DNA from: Bagarius yarrelli
Taxonomy: Eukaryota; Chordata; Actinopteri; Siluriformes; Sisoridae
Direction: 5' to 3'
Assembly: GCA_005784505.1 (NCBI GenBank)
Contig: VCAZ01000122.1
Span: forward strand, 1,000,784 to 1,064,783
DNA: 64,000 nt
Of the stretch, positions 11,025 to 23,300 are shown piece after piece. Position numbers and translations under genes: made by a program. How positions within the stretch are numbered: position 1 is the stretch's first letter; each line of letters begins with the position of its first letter. The notes under the pieces are model-generated. The model ran no database searches and was not told where the DNA came from. It saw only the letters and a list, made by a program, of their open reading frames with translations.

Positions 11025-11170
11025 GGCGTTTGGCCTTATTCATAGCGACTTACATTTATCTCTTTTATACAACTGGGCAATTGGGAATTAAGGGCCTTGC
11101 TCAGGGGCCCAGTGGTGGTAAATTTGTTTTGTATTAGCAGTATAACATCTTAACCACTGCACTTCCACAT
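11025..11170 (-). repeat. tRNA-derived SINE family C, copy
   Basis: Reverse-oriented. Contains CATTTATCTCTTTTATACAA, the GGGCCTTGCTCAGGGGCCCA block and CTTAACCACTGCACTTCC (tRNA-like head on the minus strand). Confidence 0.8.
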
Positions 11171-11840
11171 CCCCTTCACTAAATCACTTGTATAATGACA
11201 ATTATAGGCCTTTAATTAATCTCAGGTTAAACCAATAGACTGAGTTTACACAAGTTGTTTATGATGCCGAGTCATTGAAAGACAAATATTTGCTAGAAAA
11301 TCGCTGCCTAATTTGCACAATGGATCGTTGTTAGAGTTCCAGGCACTTGTCGCTTTCTAGGATGAATGTAAATTATCAACACTGCGAATCTAAACAGGAC
11401 GTTTAACCTCTTATTTCTCCTGATTAATCTAACACGCAAAATAATACATTTATTTTATAAGCCTAAACTACAAAAGTAGTTATATTCCCAGGACCACCAG
11501 CCTGCCACCACTTTGGGCCCTTAAATAAAGGCCCATAAACCTCAGTTGCTGGAATTGCAAATTAAGTTAAATGAATATTAAATTATTATTTATTGTAGAA
11601 CCAAATTTATTGCTTATTATTTTTTATTACATTTCATACATTTATATACAAGTAAACGTCATACATTTAGGATATTTATTTATATATTTATTTTTTTTTA
11701 ATTGTTCCAACATGTTTACAACTGTTATGATTGCACAGGTCAATATTAGCTATGAATGTTGCATGCTGGGAATCACGTACACTGATGTCCAAGATGTTAT
11801 AAGAGCTTTATAAACTATTACCAAAAATTTTTCATTTAAA
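11171..11840. other. AT-rich intergenic stretch
   Basis: No gene recognised between the fut9-like gene and the palindrome that follows. Confidence 0.55.
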
Positions 11841-11872
11841 TGTTAGCATGTTCATGTTAAATATACTGTATG

Positions 11873-11935
<63 letters not shown>

Positions 11936-11960
11936 TATATTTAACATGAACATGCTAACA
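11841..11960. repeat. (TA)n bracketed by perfect 30-bp inverted repeats
   Basis: Left arm 11841-11870 begins TGTTAGCATGTTCATG; right arm 11931-11960 is its exact reverse complement. The 60 bp between is almost pure TA, itself self-complementary, so the 120-bp unit can fold as one long hairpin. It may be a foldback/MITE-type element or a replication-slippage product. Confidence 0.95.
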
Positions 11961-13856
11961 TTTATCGTATGTTTACAAGTCGCTAACCTTTCTATTGTTG
12001 TTAGAAACTTTATTAAGAGATCTATTTTATTAGTTGTACAAGTGTTGAATGTGATATTAAGACGTGATAGAGCGCCCAAAATTGCTAGCGGCGCCCCTGA
12101 ATCGTACACTCATAAAGGACAGAACGTCATGAAAGACTATTCCAAAAAAAGTTATGGAATGTTTGTTACAATTGATTTTTTTAACCCTTTTGTTTCGGTT
12201 CCGGTGTGTGGATTACTATTGGTTCTTTGCGTGAATTTAATTTTAATGCTTATGATTTGACTTTTCTAAAATATTATAATATCCATGAAAATAATGACAC
12301 TACTGATGGTTTAAGATTTTGACTTGCTCACACAGATGCTACCTTCTGGTCATCACAGCATTTTACAACCGACAGCTACGCTAACGCTTAAAAACAAGTC
12401 ACGTAGTAAAGTCCTGCCCATTTGTACCAGTACTTATTACTCCTACTATGTGTAACTTATGCGTAACTTTAAAGAGCTCATGTGGTCACTCCTTTCCGAG
12501 AGGAGGTAAAAAGGTTCTGTCACAATTTATTAACATATTTGCTGCTTTGATGATTGAAACGGCGTCAGAAATCTTTTGAAGTTAATTCAGCGTAAAGTGA
12601 AGGTACTTGAACTTGCTTTGTCCTTTGATGAATGTGCAGGGTGGGGTCTGCTTTATAAAAATGTTAAGTCTTTATTTAGCTTAAGCCTTTATTTAAAACG
12701 CGTGAGTCAAATATAACTCGAATGATTTACTGTTGCTTGTGGATTGTAAGTGATTTGTCTGGTACGTTTTTTGTCTCATTACGTTTGGGTTTGATAGTTT
12801 GGTTGCGTTTATTATTCACCTCAGATCAGTCAGGGTTCGGGTTTAAAATAAATCTCCATCTTTGTAGAGTGTGTTAGAAATCTGGACGTGCCTTTGGTGT
12901 GTTTGAGTGTTAATAGTGAGTGCCAACAAAACAGGCGTGTCAAATAATACCAAGTTTTTCCAACACGTTAATTGCGCATCTACAGAACAGAAAAAAAATA
13001 TCGCTAACATAACGTCGATTATCTTCGGTATGATTTTTATTCCCCCTTTAACTTTACTCCTGTCTATAAAAAATATCAGCAAGCGCTAGGCACTAATTCA
13101 CTTACACTAATTAACTGAAGACCTGTGTGATATTTCTTTAATATTTATGCTGAACTTTCATGAAGATTCTTCGTTTTTAAAGAATTCTTTCTTATTCTTA
13201 TTTTAAATAATATTTTAAGACAGAAAAACATCCAGTTTGTGTGTTAGAAAACTGATGTGGGTCACACACACACACACACTTGACTGTGTGTGTGTGTGTG
13301 TGTGTAAAAGTAAAAATGTTGTTAACAAAAACTATGTTGTACTTGTGATTTTTTTAAGTTATTATAAAAAAGAAACTCTAATATCTAGCTAAAGCATGTA
13401 CAAAATTTTCACACAGCTTATGATCAGCTTATAACGCTACGTTTATTATTTACACATGGTGAGAACTTAAGTCTTCATTTTTCTCAGGTTTTGCTATGGA
13501 AATGGTTTAAATGTGATTTGGCTTTCAAATGTAAAAGTTGTCATATCTTTTGACAGACACGGCAACTTTTATTAACAAACAAAAATCAACTTACCTGTTT
13601 TTAAAAACAAATAATAATAATCTCACCCCTTTAGGACTAATTCCCACCAGTAAATCAGGTTCCGTAAATCAGACTAATCAGATTTTCACCTATTTATGCA
13701 AGACAAACATCACTAAATAAACAGCGGTGGCGCAAGACATCAACTCAGGTGGATACCAACAGCGATATACATGTAGATAGCTGTTATTTTTTTGGTCAAT
13801 TAAAATCTGTTTCGTTAACACTAACAAAATTAATGCACTTAAAAAAATAAATAAAT

Positions 13857-13936
<80 letters not shown>

Positions 13937-14044
13937 CAACTTAGAGACCGCTGTTTTCCCGAACATGATGCGGAAGTAACATGCTGAATAATCATGTTGT
14001 CTTTGTTTATTGATTATCGATATCAATATGATGTTGAATATTGC
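11961..14044. other. AT-rich intergenic stretch with microsatellites
   Basis: No gene recognised. A mirror pair of (AC)n and (GT)n runs (13264-13306) can form a hairpin, and a (TA)n array lies at 13862-13933. At 12823 there is a 15-bp match to the last exon of the Ig/multi-TM gene, probably chance. Confidence 0.55.
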
Positions 14045-14112
14045 TTGGGGCGGCCCAGAAATCGAACCGCGATCTTCCAATTAGCAGTCCAACACCTTAA
14101 CCACTGCCACTG
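14045..14112 (-). repeat. SINE family C head fragment
   Basis: CCCAGAAATCGAACCGCGATCTTCCAATTAGCAGTCCAACACCTTAACCACTGCC region; only the tRNA-like head of the element remains. Confidence 0.75.
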
Positions 14113-15142
14113 ATTTCCAAGTAAAATGTTTTTATTGCACTGTCTTGCTCGCTCGTATATCTCGTTTACCATTTTTCCTCATTACAATTAATAAATAAAA
14201 TAAAGATTTGGTAGGAAAGAAACAAGCAAAAATGAACCAGAACCTTCAAAAACATTTAATTTTTAAAGCAGAATATGATTTAATCATATATTATTGATTA
14301 TATGCACTTTATGTTGTTTGTAATCATGATTAAGGAGCCTTCTAAAGTTCATAGGTACATTAAACGCATGGAAGAAGAAACATCTCACATGGAAGAGGAA
14401 ACGATTAAGGTTTCCTGTTTCTTGGTACTACACACATTTTGACCCCTTGAATTTTTTTTGGCCACCATACAAGATTGTACAATGTGCTTTTTTTAAACCA
14501 ATGATAAAAAACGTATCCAAAAAGCTAGCAGTTGTTCGAAGAGTTACAAGTGTTGAAGGTCAAAAGTTACACAACATTGAAACATTGAAATATAATTGCA
14601 TGATATTTTTTAAGCTAAACTCGGGTAGAACAAACAAATCTGGGAAAGCAGAGGGAAAGTCAAAATCTTAAAGCTGGTGTTGTTTTTAAAGTTTGCAGTT
14701 TATAAATCTGGGACATGTTTTCTACACTTAGTTGTCAGAAACTTTGGGCTCTGTCACTAGGCGGGTTGTAGGAGGACACAGTGTTGAGTTCTGCAGTGAG
14801 ATTGAGTGTGAGTGTGCAATCAGTTTCAGTTGTTATAAGAGAAGAGCCGCACTGCAGGATGGAGGGTTTGGAGGCCACCATGTTGATCTCAGCAAACCCA
14901 AAATCCCAGACACCAATCTGAGGTGGCACACAATCCTGGCTATATTTCCTAGGTCAAGTGTTCCCAGGGTAACTAAAAGCTCTCCTCCTACAACATCTTA
15001 AAAAAAAACAATCACACAGGTGGACGGTTAATACAGAGCACTGTGGTGTCTCCCATTCCAAAGAACAATAATTTAATAAAACAATAAAACCAGTTAGTTT
15101 TCTTATTCTTATTTTAGTCACATAATTTATTAGATAATACAA
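14113..15142. other. Intergenic stretch, overlapping short ORFs only
   Basis: Open frames on both strands overlap at 14732-15001. Neither has a recognised domain, splice support or a homologous copy here, so I do not call a gene. Confidence 0.5.
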
Positions 15143-15432
15143 GGGCAGCACAGTGGATTAGTTGTTAGCAATGTTACCTCACAGCAAGAAGGCCCGGGTT
15201 CGATTCCCTGGCAAGGGGCCTTTCTGTATGGAGTTTCCTCGCTGGTTTCCTCTCACAGTCCAAAAATATGTATGTTAGATTGATTGGTGATTCTAAATTT
15301 CCCATGTGAGTGTGTGTGGCCCTGCGATGGACTGGAGACCTGTCCAGGGTGTCCCCCTCCTGCCTTTCACCCTTTCAGAGACAGCTGGGGGGAATTAGGG
15401 AATAACAGGTATAGAAGATGAATGAATAAATG
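15143..15432 (+). repeat. DANA/Mermaid-like SINE, copy 2
   Basis: Plus-strand copy from GGGCAGCACAGTGG through GCCCGGGTTCGATTCCCTGG, CTCACAGTCCAAAAATATG, CCTGTCCAGGGTGTCCCCCT to the GAATGAATAAATGA tail. It has an internal deletion after TCTGTATGGAGTTTCCTC, where about 25 bp of the usual region is missing. Confidence 0.85.
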
Positions 15433-16424
15433 AAAATGTACTAGAATACAAAACTGTATTTTGTTTGTGTGTGTGTGTGGCAGACAAACGAGTGTGTATG
15501 TAGGTTCGAAAACTTTTGAAAAGCATGTGATTTGAGTGTAAATTCTAATTGGCTTGTTTCAGGGTACACCTTTTTTCACTCTAAACCCTCCCACTGTTTT
15601 TGTTAGCGAATCAATATTTTTATATTCTTTGCTTTGTGATTGGACCCTTTTGATGTAAGACATGCCTTTTGCTGCTCTCTAGTGGACATCATTAGTATTT
15701 TCTTCATCTCTGAAACTAATTGGTCCGAACATTATAATAGACTTTCCTATTTGCCTGTCAGCATATATATTTGCGCCAACAGGAGATGTTGTCAGCCATG
15801 GTTGCCAGATTGGGAACAATCTCGTCCGTTTGCGTGATTTTGAAACATGTACATTTAAAGTGTATAAGATGACACCAGGAATAGAATGAGATTGTCGTTT
15901 TTGTTTTTTGTAAGTTTATGGAATAGACAGTTTTAACTCTATCTGGCAACCCTGTCATTAGCATTAGCGTGTCACATACTGCAAAAAAAAAAAAAAAAAG
16001 ACGGATTAAAACAGATTAATCCAGAATTAATACGGGTGTTGTGCCTGAAAGATGATGTCATGGTTACGGTATTTCTTTGGGACAGGTAGGAATATGGTGT
16101 GATTGGATTTGGGTGTGTTTTAATAGTGGTCGTAATAGAGGCGTGGCTTCGGACAGCGAAAATTAGCATTTTCCAAAATGCCCCACTGCACCTTTAATTA
16201 TTGGTGATTTTTATGAATAATTATAAATAATAAGAAAAAAAACAGTTTGTATTGCAATAAGCAGTTTGTTTCTCTGCTCTGACAGCCAACCATACATCAA
16301 TAAAACACATCCATCAATTAACACCACTCATCAAATTATAATTACAAACCAACATTTAACCATTTTTCAGCATTTCCAGACACATTTATCATGAATTTAC
16401 CAACTTTTTATCTATTGTTGTTCT
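15433..16424. other. Intergenic stretch with a repeat pair (family K)
   Basis: No gene recognised. The segment 16047-16130 (CTGAAAGATGATGTCATGGT and on) recurs at 38377-38460. A following block, ATTAGCATTTTCCAAAATGC (16163-16182), recurs in altered form near 56724. Confidence 0.6.
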
Positions 16425-16735
16425 TCTTCTTCTCCTTTCGGCTGTTCCCTTTTAGGGGTCACCACAGCAAATCATCTGCCTCCACCCAACCCTATTCTCT
16501 ACATCCTCTTCATTCACACCCACCTCCTCTTTGGTCTTCCTCTTTACCTTCTGCCTGGTAGCTTCATTTCTAACATTCATATATTCAATATCCCTCATCT
16601 GTACATGTCCAAACCACCTCAATCTGTGCTTCCCTGACTTTCTCTCAAAAACATCCAACATGAGCCGTCCCCCCTGATGAACTCGTTCCTAATTCTGTCC
16701 AACCTCGTTACTCCCAAAGAAAACCTCAACATCTG
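16425..16735 (-). mobile_element. Degenerate LINE (RTE/Expander-like) 3' fragment
   Basis: On the minus strand a 69-aa frame (16452-16661) keeps the ending typical of fish non-LTR retrotransposon polyproteins: SGKHRLRWFGHVQMRD, then a basic RQKVKRKTK stretch, then VENRVGWRQMICCGDP. It is followed on that strand by AAAAGGGAACAGCCGAAAGG. The nucleotide sequence is shared with 46325-46660. 5'-truncated and dead; lineage named from memory of the tail. Confidence 0.8.
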
Positions 16736-17019
16736 TAACTTTTTATTTATTAGTAGCAATAATTAAAATATTTACAGATCTACAGACTGCTTATATATTA
16801 AGATTTTGGAATGGATTAAAGTTCATAAAAATAAAATAAAAAAAGAAAATGGAGGATCTAATCCGTGAAACGATATAACCTACAGGGTTCTGATAGATAT
16901 CTTTATTTACAGTGAGATCTGAATAATGAAAGATTTAGAAGGTGTCACAGCTTTACAGTATTATATTATATAAAAAAGCAGCTACAATAAAATAATATTC
17001 ACTAAACTGTAGATCATGG

Positions 17020-17195
17020 CTGGGCATTCTCGGTCCTGGAGGGCTTGTGTCCAACCCTAATCAAACACACCTGAACCAACTAATCAAGATCTTGATAGGT
17101 TTAGTTAAAACTTACAGGTAGGTGTGTTAAGGCCAAGTTGAAGCTAAAAACTCTACATGACACCAGCCCTCCGAGGCCGAGATTGGCCACCTCCG
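17020..17195. mobile_element. Palindromic MITE-like element
   Basis: Starts CTCGGTCCTGGAGGGCTTGT, continues CCAACCCTAATCAAACACACCTGAACC, then GGTAGGTGTGTTAAGGCCAAGTTGAAGC, and ends CCAGCCCTCCGAGGCCGAGA. The two halves are imperfect reverse complements, as in fish foldback elements. It lies just downstream of the last exon of the minus-strand Ig/multi-TM gene. Confidence 0.65.
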
Positions 17196-17293
17196 TTGTA
17201 GATCATTAAGGACAAAATATCAATATATACTATTATATTTATACAAAGCACATAATATTTCCAGGGCTTGGCGATGCTTGGATGTTTCTGTGA

Positions 17294-17327
17294 TCAGTCA
17301 GGGTTCGAGTTCAGATAGAACCGACAT
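17294..17327 (-). CDS. Ig/multi-TM gene exon 16: end of coding region
   Basis: Acceptor GTTTTCTCCAG; a single base completes the split codon, then CRFYLNSNPD and TGA (17294-17296). Assigned because phase and spacing fit; a different final exon is possible. Confidence 0.4.
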
Positions 17328-20300
17328 CTGGAGAAAACAAATCACACAATAAACTAAGGACAGAATGATGGGATTATAAACTCACCAAATGTTTTTTTTT
17401 CTTATAAATAATAATAATAATATAAATAATTAGCAGAAATATATGTGGAAAATCATACGAGTTATGAACATTAGTCAGTTCTGTGCTTCTAAATTTTGTA
17501 CCTCATGATCTGAATTTTGTACCTCATGATTTGTTTGTAGTTCTGTTGTAAAAAAAACAACCAAGAATCGACATTATGTCATCCTGATAGACAAAACACT
17601 GAAGGAAATTGGAACAATTATTAAAAGGAAAATAAACTCACCTCCTTCCGAATCGCCTCCCTGTTTATAAACAAACACAATTACAGACAGAATTTGTAGG
17701 AATTCACAACAGCCAATCATGTGAGTTTGTAATTCAGTAAAATATTTAGTGGAACAAATATGACAGAATTTTGTGCCGTGTTTAAAAAATGAATAATAAA
17801 TAAATTATGAGATGAAAAGTCGTAATAGTTTGAGAAAAAACAAAGACAAAGTGATGAGAACAAAATAAGAGCAGGATGAAATTACGATTAAAAAAAAAAA
17901 TTTCATACCGGAATGTGTATGGAACAAAGACTGCCACCAGCACCGTTAACCTACAGGGGGCGGCGGAAATTAAGCTACTAGGTTGTTGGAAATGGAGCTT
18001 CCTGTTAAAAAGCAAAAAGAGAAGAGGATGCAGAGGATAGGGCTAGGTGGAGGCACCTGTAAGGCTGTCACAATTATTAAATTACAGTATGATCGCAATT
18101 ATTGCACACTTTTATTAGCCAAAAAGGGGGAGCCGTAGTAACTGCAACACCTTACTTTCAACCCAGAGTATATGAGCGGAGTGAGGCAGTGTGATTTTTC
18201 CTGGAGTTTTTGAAAGATGGAGCATTGTTGCCTACCTGATGCTCCTATCATACTCCACTAACGCTCCATCACGAGTTCAACTCATGTTAACGCCCCATAA
18301 TGCAACTGTGTAGAGTAAGAACAAATTTATATAGGCTGCTAGACAGTTTAAACAGGTGAGAGCATAGAGTGAGCAAAGAGTGAGGAAATGAAAATCCGGA
18401 GCGGCACTAAAATGGCGCGGGTTATATAAAATTCTTTTGAGCGGAAATTCGCCAAAACATGGCTATAAATCACCATAATCACAATTATTTATTTTGGCAA
18501 TTAATCGTCACCCAAATTTCATAATCGTGACAGCCCTAGAGCAGATGATTCACTGTGGCGCCCCCTGAAGGGAACATTGAAAAGAGGAAGAAAAAGATGA
18601 CTCAAATGCTGTTGTATAAAATGCTTAAAAAAATTAAAAAAATAATTGCAATCATAGATTGAGACCGCCGAGGGCAAGGAAAACCTTCCTGAGATGATAC
18701 GAAAACAAAAAGTTTTTTTGAATAAAACAGCAATCACAAAATTTTACTAAAAACATATAAGGCCTCAAGCCGCTCTCACACTGTGCAATTTTAGAGACGT
18801 TTTGTTCGTAACATCGTAGCAAGACGGAATTACGACTTAAAAAAAATAATAAAGTTCGTTCCAGTTATACAAATACGACAGATTTTTTTTGTGTCATGCT
18901 AAGACACTAAGATTAAAAGTTGTAATATTGCAATAAAGTAACCTAAATACGAGAATAACATCGCAGCAATAAGAGATTATGACTTTTTTAACATGCCGAG
19001 TTCGAATAAATAGAGAGGAATAAAAGAATATATAGATCGGTGGATACTGGTGGGAGCTACTAGGATGTTGGAACTGGAGCTGCATGGCAAAAGGCAAAGA
19101 AAAAAAAAGGATGCAGAGGATACGGCGGAAGTGGAAACAAGATGATTCACTGTGGCGCCCCCTGAAGGGAAGTTTAGAAAAAGAAGAAGAAAAAGAAGAA
19201 AAAGCCTAAAAAGGAAAGAATGAATAAATAATCGCAACACTTACAGGAGTCATAGATTTGTAAAATGAGCCATGCGAACAAATACACGGTTTCAAGTGGT
19301 AAAACAATCACACGCAGATCTTCTATAGTTCGTTTTCCTTTTCCTAGAAGACGACAGTAGAAGTTCAATTTTCTCCTTTGATTAAAAGTCTAATCTGGAT
19401 CATTGCGGCTAAATTTTATACCTGCTTTCAGGATCAGTTCCCCCCCTGTAGCGAGAGCGACGGCATTTACACTACTGAGACCTACAGCTCCAAACATGTA
19501 GATGAAAAGTGTGAAGAAATCCTGCCATTCAGAAAAAAAAAATGTGATGATTTTGATGATGATTTAAGAAAAAAAAATCTGCTTTCTTAAACAAGCCAGT
19601 GATGATGGACACATAATAAGAGTAAAAAAAAAACAAGTGCTAATTGAATAAAATGATTGTGACTCACCCAGGTAAATATTTGGGATGTTTTGAACAAGCA
19701 TATCCCTGCCAGAACATGGACCAATCCTATCAGTGATAAATATCCAGAACGTCCTAAAAAAAAAAAAATCATCATTCAGATATCAGCGAATGAATAATAA
19801 GATAGAATAAATTATTACGGTATTTATTAAGGTACATTTGTCTACTGATTTTAATAGTATATAAAAATGTAATAGGGCGGCATGGTGGCTTAGTGATTAG
19901 CACTGTTGCCTCACAGCAAGAAGGTTCCGGGTTCGATTTCTGGGACAGGGTTTTTTTTTTGTGTGGAGTTTGCATGTTCTACCCATGGGTTTACTCCGGG
20001 TTCTCCATTTTCCTCCCACAGTCCAAAAACATGTATGATCAAAACTGATGATTCTAAATAGCCCATAGGATGTGAGTGTGAGTGTGTGTGGCCCTGTAAT
20101 GGACTGACAACCTGTCCAGGATTTCAAAGACAGCTGGGATAGACTCCAGCAGATCCCTGTGACCCCAAATTAGGAAATAAGCGGGTATAGAAGATGAATG
20201 GATGAATAAAAAATACTTTTCAGGTTCTTTTTGGAGGCGGGACTTCTTAGGTCGTTTGTCCCGATTGGTGAATGTAGAGTGGAGACTTTATTATAAGTAA

Positions 20301-23300
20301 ATAAGGTTTAATTTGTTGTAACGTTAGTCTTAGCCTGTATAATATATATTTTTAAATGTCTACTGGTAAAATAGATGCAAATTATTAGGAAGTTTTTATA
20401 CCTTTATCTTTAAAATACTGTTGTACAAATTTAAAGGACAAGGTGCCAATTGCAACAACTAACTAAGGAAGCGACAATGACGCCAGAGCAGAAATCTGAA
20501 AAGAGAAATACATTTTTAAATAAATTCTTAATAATCGATTCCAGGGAAATTATTGGAATGATTAAAAATCCTAAAAATCCAGTCTGACTGTCTATAATAA
20601 TTAATACTACAAATAATCCGTTTATTTTTTTATTATATATTTAACTTTCTGACTGCAGAAACCCTATAAAATTCTTCATAAATTGTTTCTCGTACTTACA
20701 TCCTTTTCGCCATTTAGTGCAACATCCATGAAAACGTGTTAGATAAATTATTCCAAACCATACAATAATGTACAGAAGACTCTCGTATAGAAGAATCCGG
20801 CCTGACCATCGAAAAAAAAACAAAAAAAAAACACACTGATGCCTCATGTAACAAAGATCCAATCAGGTCACAGGGTTCATACACATTTTTACCAATAAAA
20901 TTCCATGACTTTAATGTAAATCTTCATGACCTAATGTTCTATAAAATGTCTATAAATACTGTATATGTTAGATAAGAAGAAAATTTCCATGTTTAAATTT
21001 TCCACCTCATCTCGTAACTTAAAAAATGATCCATTTTTTTAGTATAAAAATACAAAATCGACTTTGAATCGCAAGAATTAATGAATCGTGCAGGACATTT
21101 GCAAAAAAAATATAATTTATCCAGTATTATACATTAAAATATATTTAAATACATTTTTATATTCAAAAAAAAAATTTTTTAGTTTTCCACATTTTTTATA
21201 AGCCTTGAATTGACAATTTATATATTTATAATTCCATGTTTTTTTCTATCTTTTCATAACCTTACAAACGCTTTGGTGCAACTTTGGTGGTCTAAAGTTA
21301 GGGCAGCATGGTGGCTTAGTGGTTAGCACTGTTGCCTCACAGCAAGAAGGTCTGGGTTCTCCCTGTGCTTGTGTGGGTTTACTCCGGGTTCTCCGGTTTC
21401 CTCCCACAGTTCAAAAACATTTATGTTAGATTGATTGGTGATTCTAAAATGCCCATAGGACTGAGTGTGAGTGTGTGTGTGGCCCTGTGATGGACTGGTG
21501 ACCTGTCCAGGGTGTCCCCCTCCTGTCTTTTACCCTTTCGGAGACGGGAAGAAACTTTTCTCACAGCAAAAAACCTAAAATCTGGAGTGTGAAAGTAAAC
21601 GCCCCTTTAGGACAGAACAATAGTGATAGAGATGTACAGTGTCCTAAGTATTGGCACCCTTTCACGTTTTGACTGTCATACAGTGACATTATAACTGAGA
21701 TCTTACGGTATGACACGGAGATCACAAGCAAAACTTGCTAACAATCGTGTAAACCCGACTTTAGACTTTTGCACCCTACTATTAATACGTTAAGCGGCTA
21801 ATAGGACATAATCAATATCCGACTAAATATTTTTAACGTATTAGTTACTGACCTTTGGCAAAATTTTTCACCGCAATAGATAGAAGAACATAAGAACAAA
21901 TTAGACAGAAGCTAAACACCATCACAATAATAGATGACAGAGCAAAATTCACACCTGTAAAAGGAAAGGAAATACATATAATCATACATGTGACTGTTAT
22001 ACAATTAAAAACCACACGTTAAACTATGAAAAATGAAGCTACAATCTCGACAACCAGCTAGCTAAAGTTTAGACATGCTATTTATTTATTTAACTTATTC
22101 AGGAATTGATTAGAATTCTTACGTCCATCAGGTTTTTCCTGAAAAATGTGCTTTTGTAGAACCAGAGTCATCATCATCGCCATGATGGGAGGAGTTATTA
22201 CAGATGGTATCTCAAAGATGACTGAAATTGCCAGAAGGTATATTTTAGTTAAAAGGCATTAAACAGCGATGTACAGTTAACATACAGGTAAAATTGATTC
22301 TTTAAAAGACTTTCAGGACGTTTCGATTTGTTCTCTGAGATCACAGGATGTTAAGTATTGATTTTGTAACGATACTTACTGCCATAATCTCGGTTACTGC
22401 TGACGCAAACAACCGCAAGCAGTATAAAGTTAAATATTTCAATGCACACGGTCAGATGCATTTGGAAACCGTAGACAGCTGCGAAGGAAAAAAAAGGAAA
22501 AAAAAGAGAAACAGATGCTTAATTCTGAATAAAATTAGTGCAAAAGTGTAGTGCAAAAAAAGGCAGGAAATTGGTCTCATTTAAAATTGAAAACATGGAC
22601 CAACTTTGACTATTTTTTATCCTGGCACAAACATTACATGACAACATTATTTTGAAGCATGCTGCTGGCTGCATCGTCTTTTTTGAATTGCCTTTTGTTC
22701 AGCAGTGGACAGAAGCCTTGTTTAAGGCAGTCTTTTTCGTCTGAGACCCCCTTTTCCCCAAGAAAATATTTTAGGACCCCCTTCACATTTAATGATATTA
22801 TCGTTCTTAGTATTTCCTGAATTTTGTGTTTTCAGTATTGGCAGCACTGCAACCCAAATTGGTGGTTGCTTCCTCACCTGGGTCCAGTATGTCCTGGTCA
22901 TTACTATCAGCTGCTGAAGGAGAATCAGTGAAACTCGGTTGTTTTTGTGGAGGATGAATTCCAAATTTGACCATTTTTTGGACAACCAAAATGGATAAAA
23001 TTAGCTTATGCAATATGATCAGTCTACTTAAGTCTGCGCAACTTAGCCGGTGTTCGTTTCGTTTCGTTTTAAGGCAAAAGTCGAACGCTGAGGTTCCACT
23101 GGACATACATAACCTTTAACACAGTATACATTTCTTTGCATGTCCATCTTTCCTTTAAGAGTTTATCCTCTTGACACTTACACAGATTCTGCCCTTTTCG
23201 GGGATTATTGTGGCATGTAATAGAATACGGTGACATTTTTACAATAAAAAAAAAGTTGCACTTACCCTTTATGTGGGAAATAATAAAGAATGTATGTTTT

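Noticed and set aside
11852..12260. ORFs with long Tyr-Ile runs
   Set aside because: Translation of a (TA)n array.
12823..12840. 15-bp match (ATCAGTCAGGGTTCG) to the final exon of the Ig/multi-TM gene at 17294
   Set aside because: Too short, no flanking similarity; probably chance.
14732..15001. 89-codon plus-strand and 64-codon minus-strand frames
   Set aside because: Overlapping antisense frames without domains, splice sites or related copies.
18640..18700. Possible extra exon (acceptor TATCATCTCAG then GAAGGTTTTCC) in the Ig/multi-TM gene
   Set aside because: No donor in a usable phase before low-complexity sequence; may be a decayed partial duplicate of exon 14.
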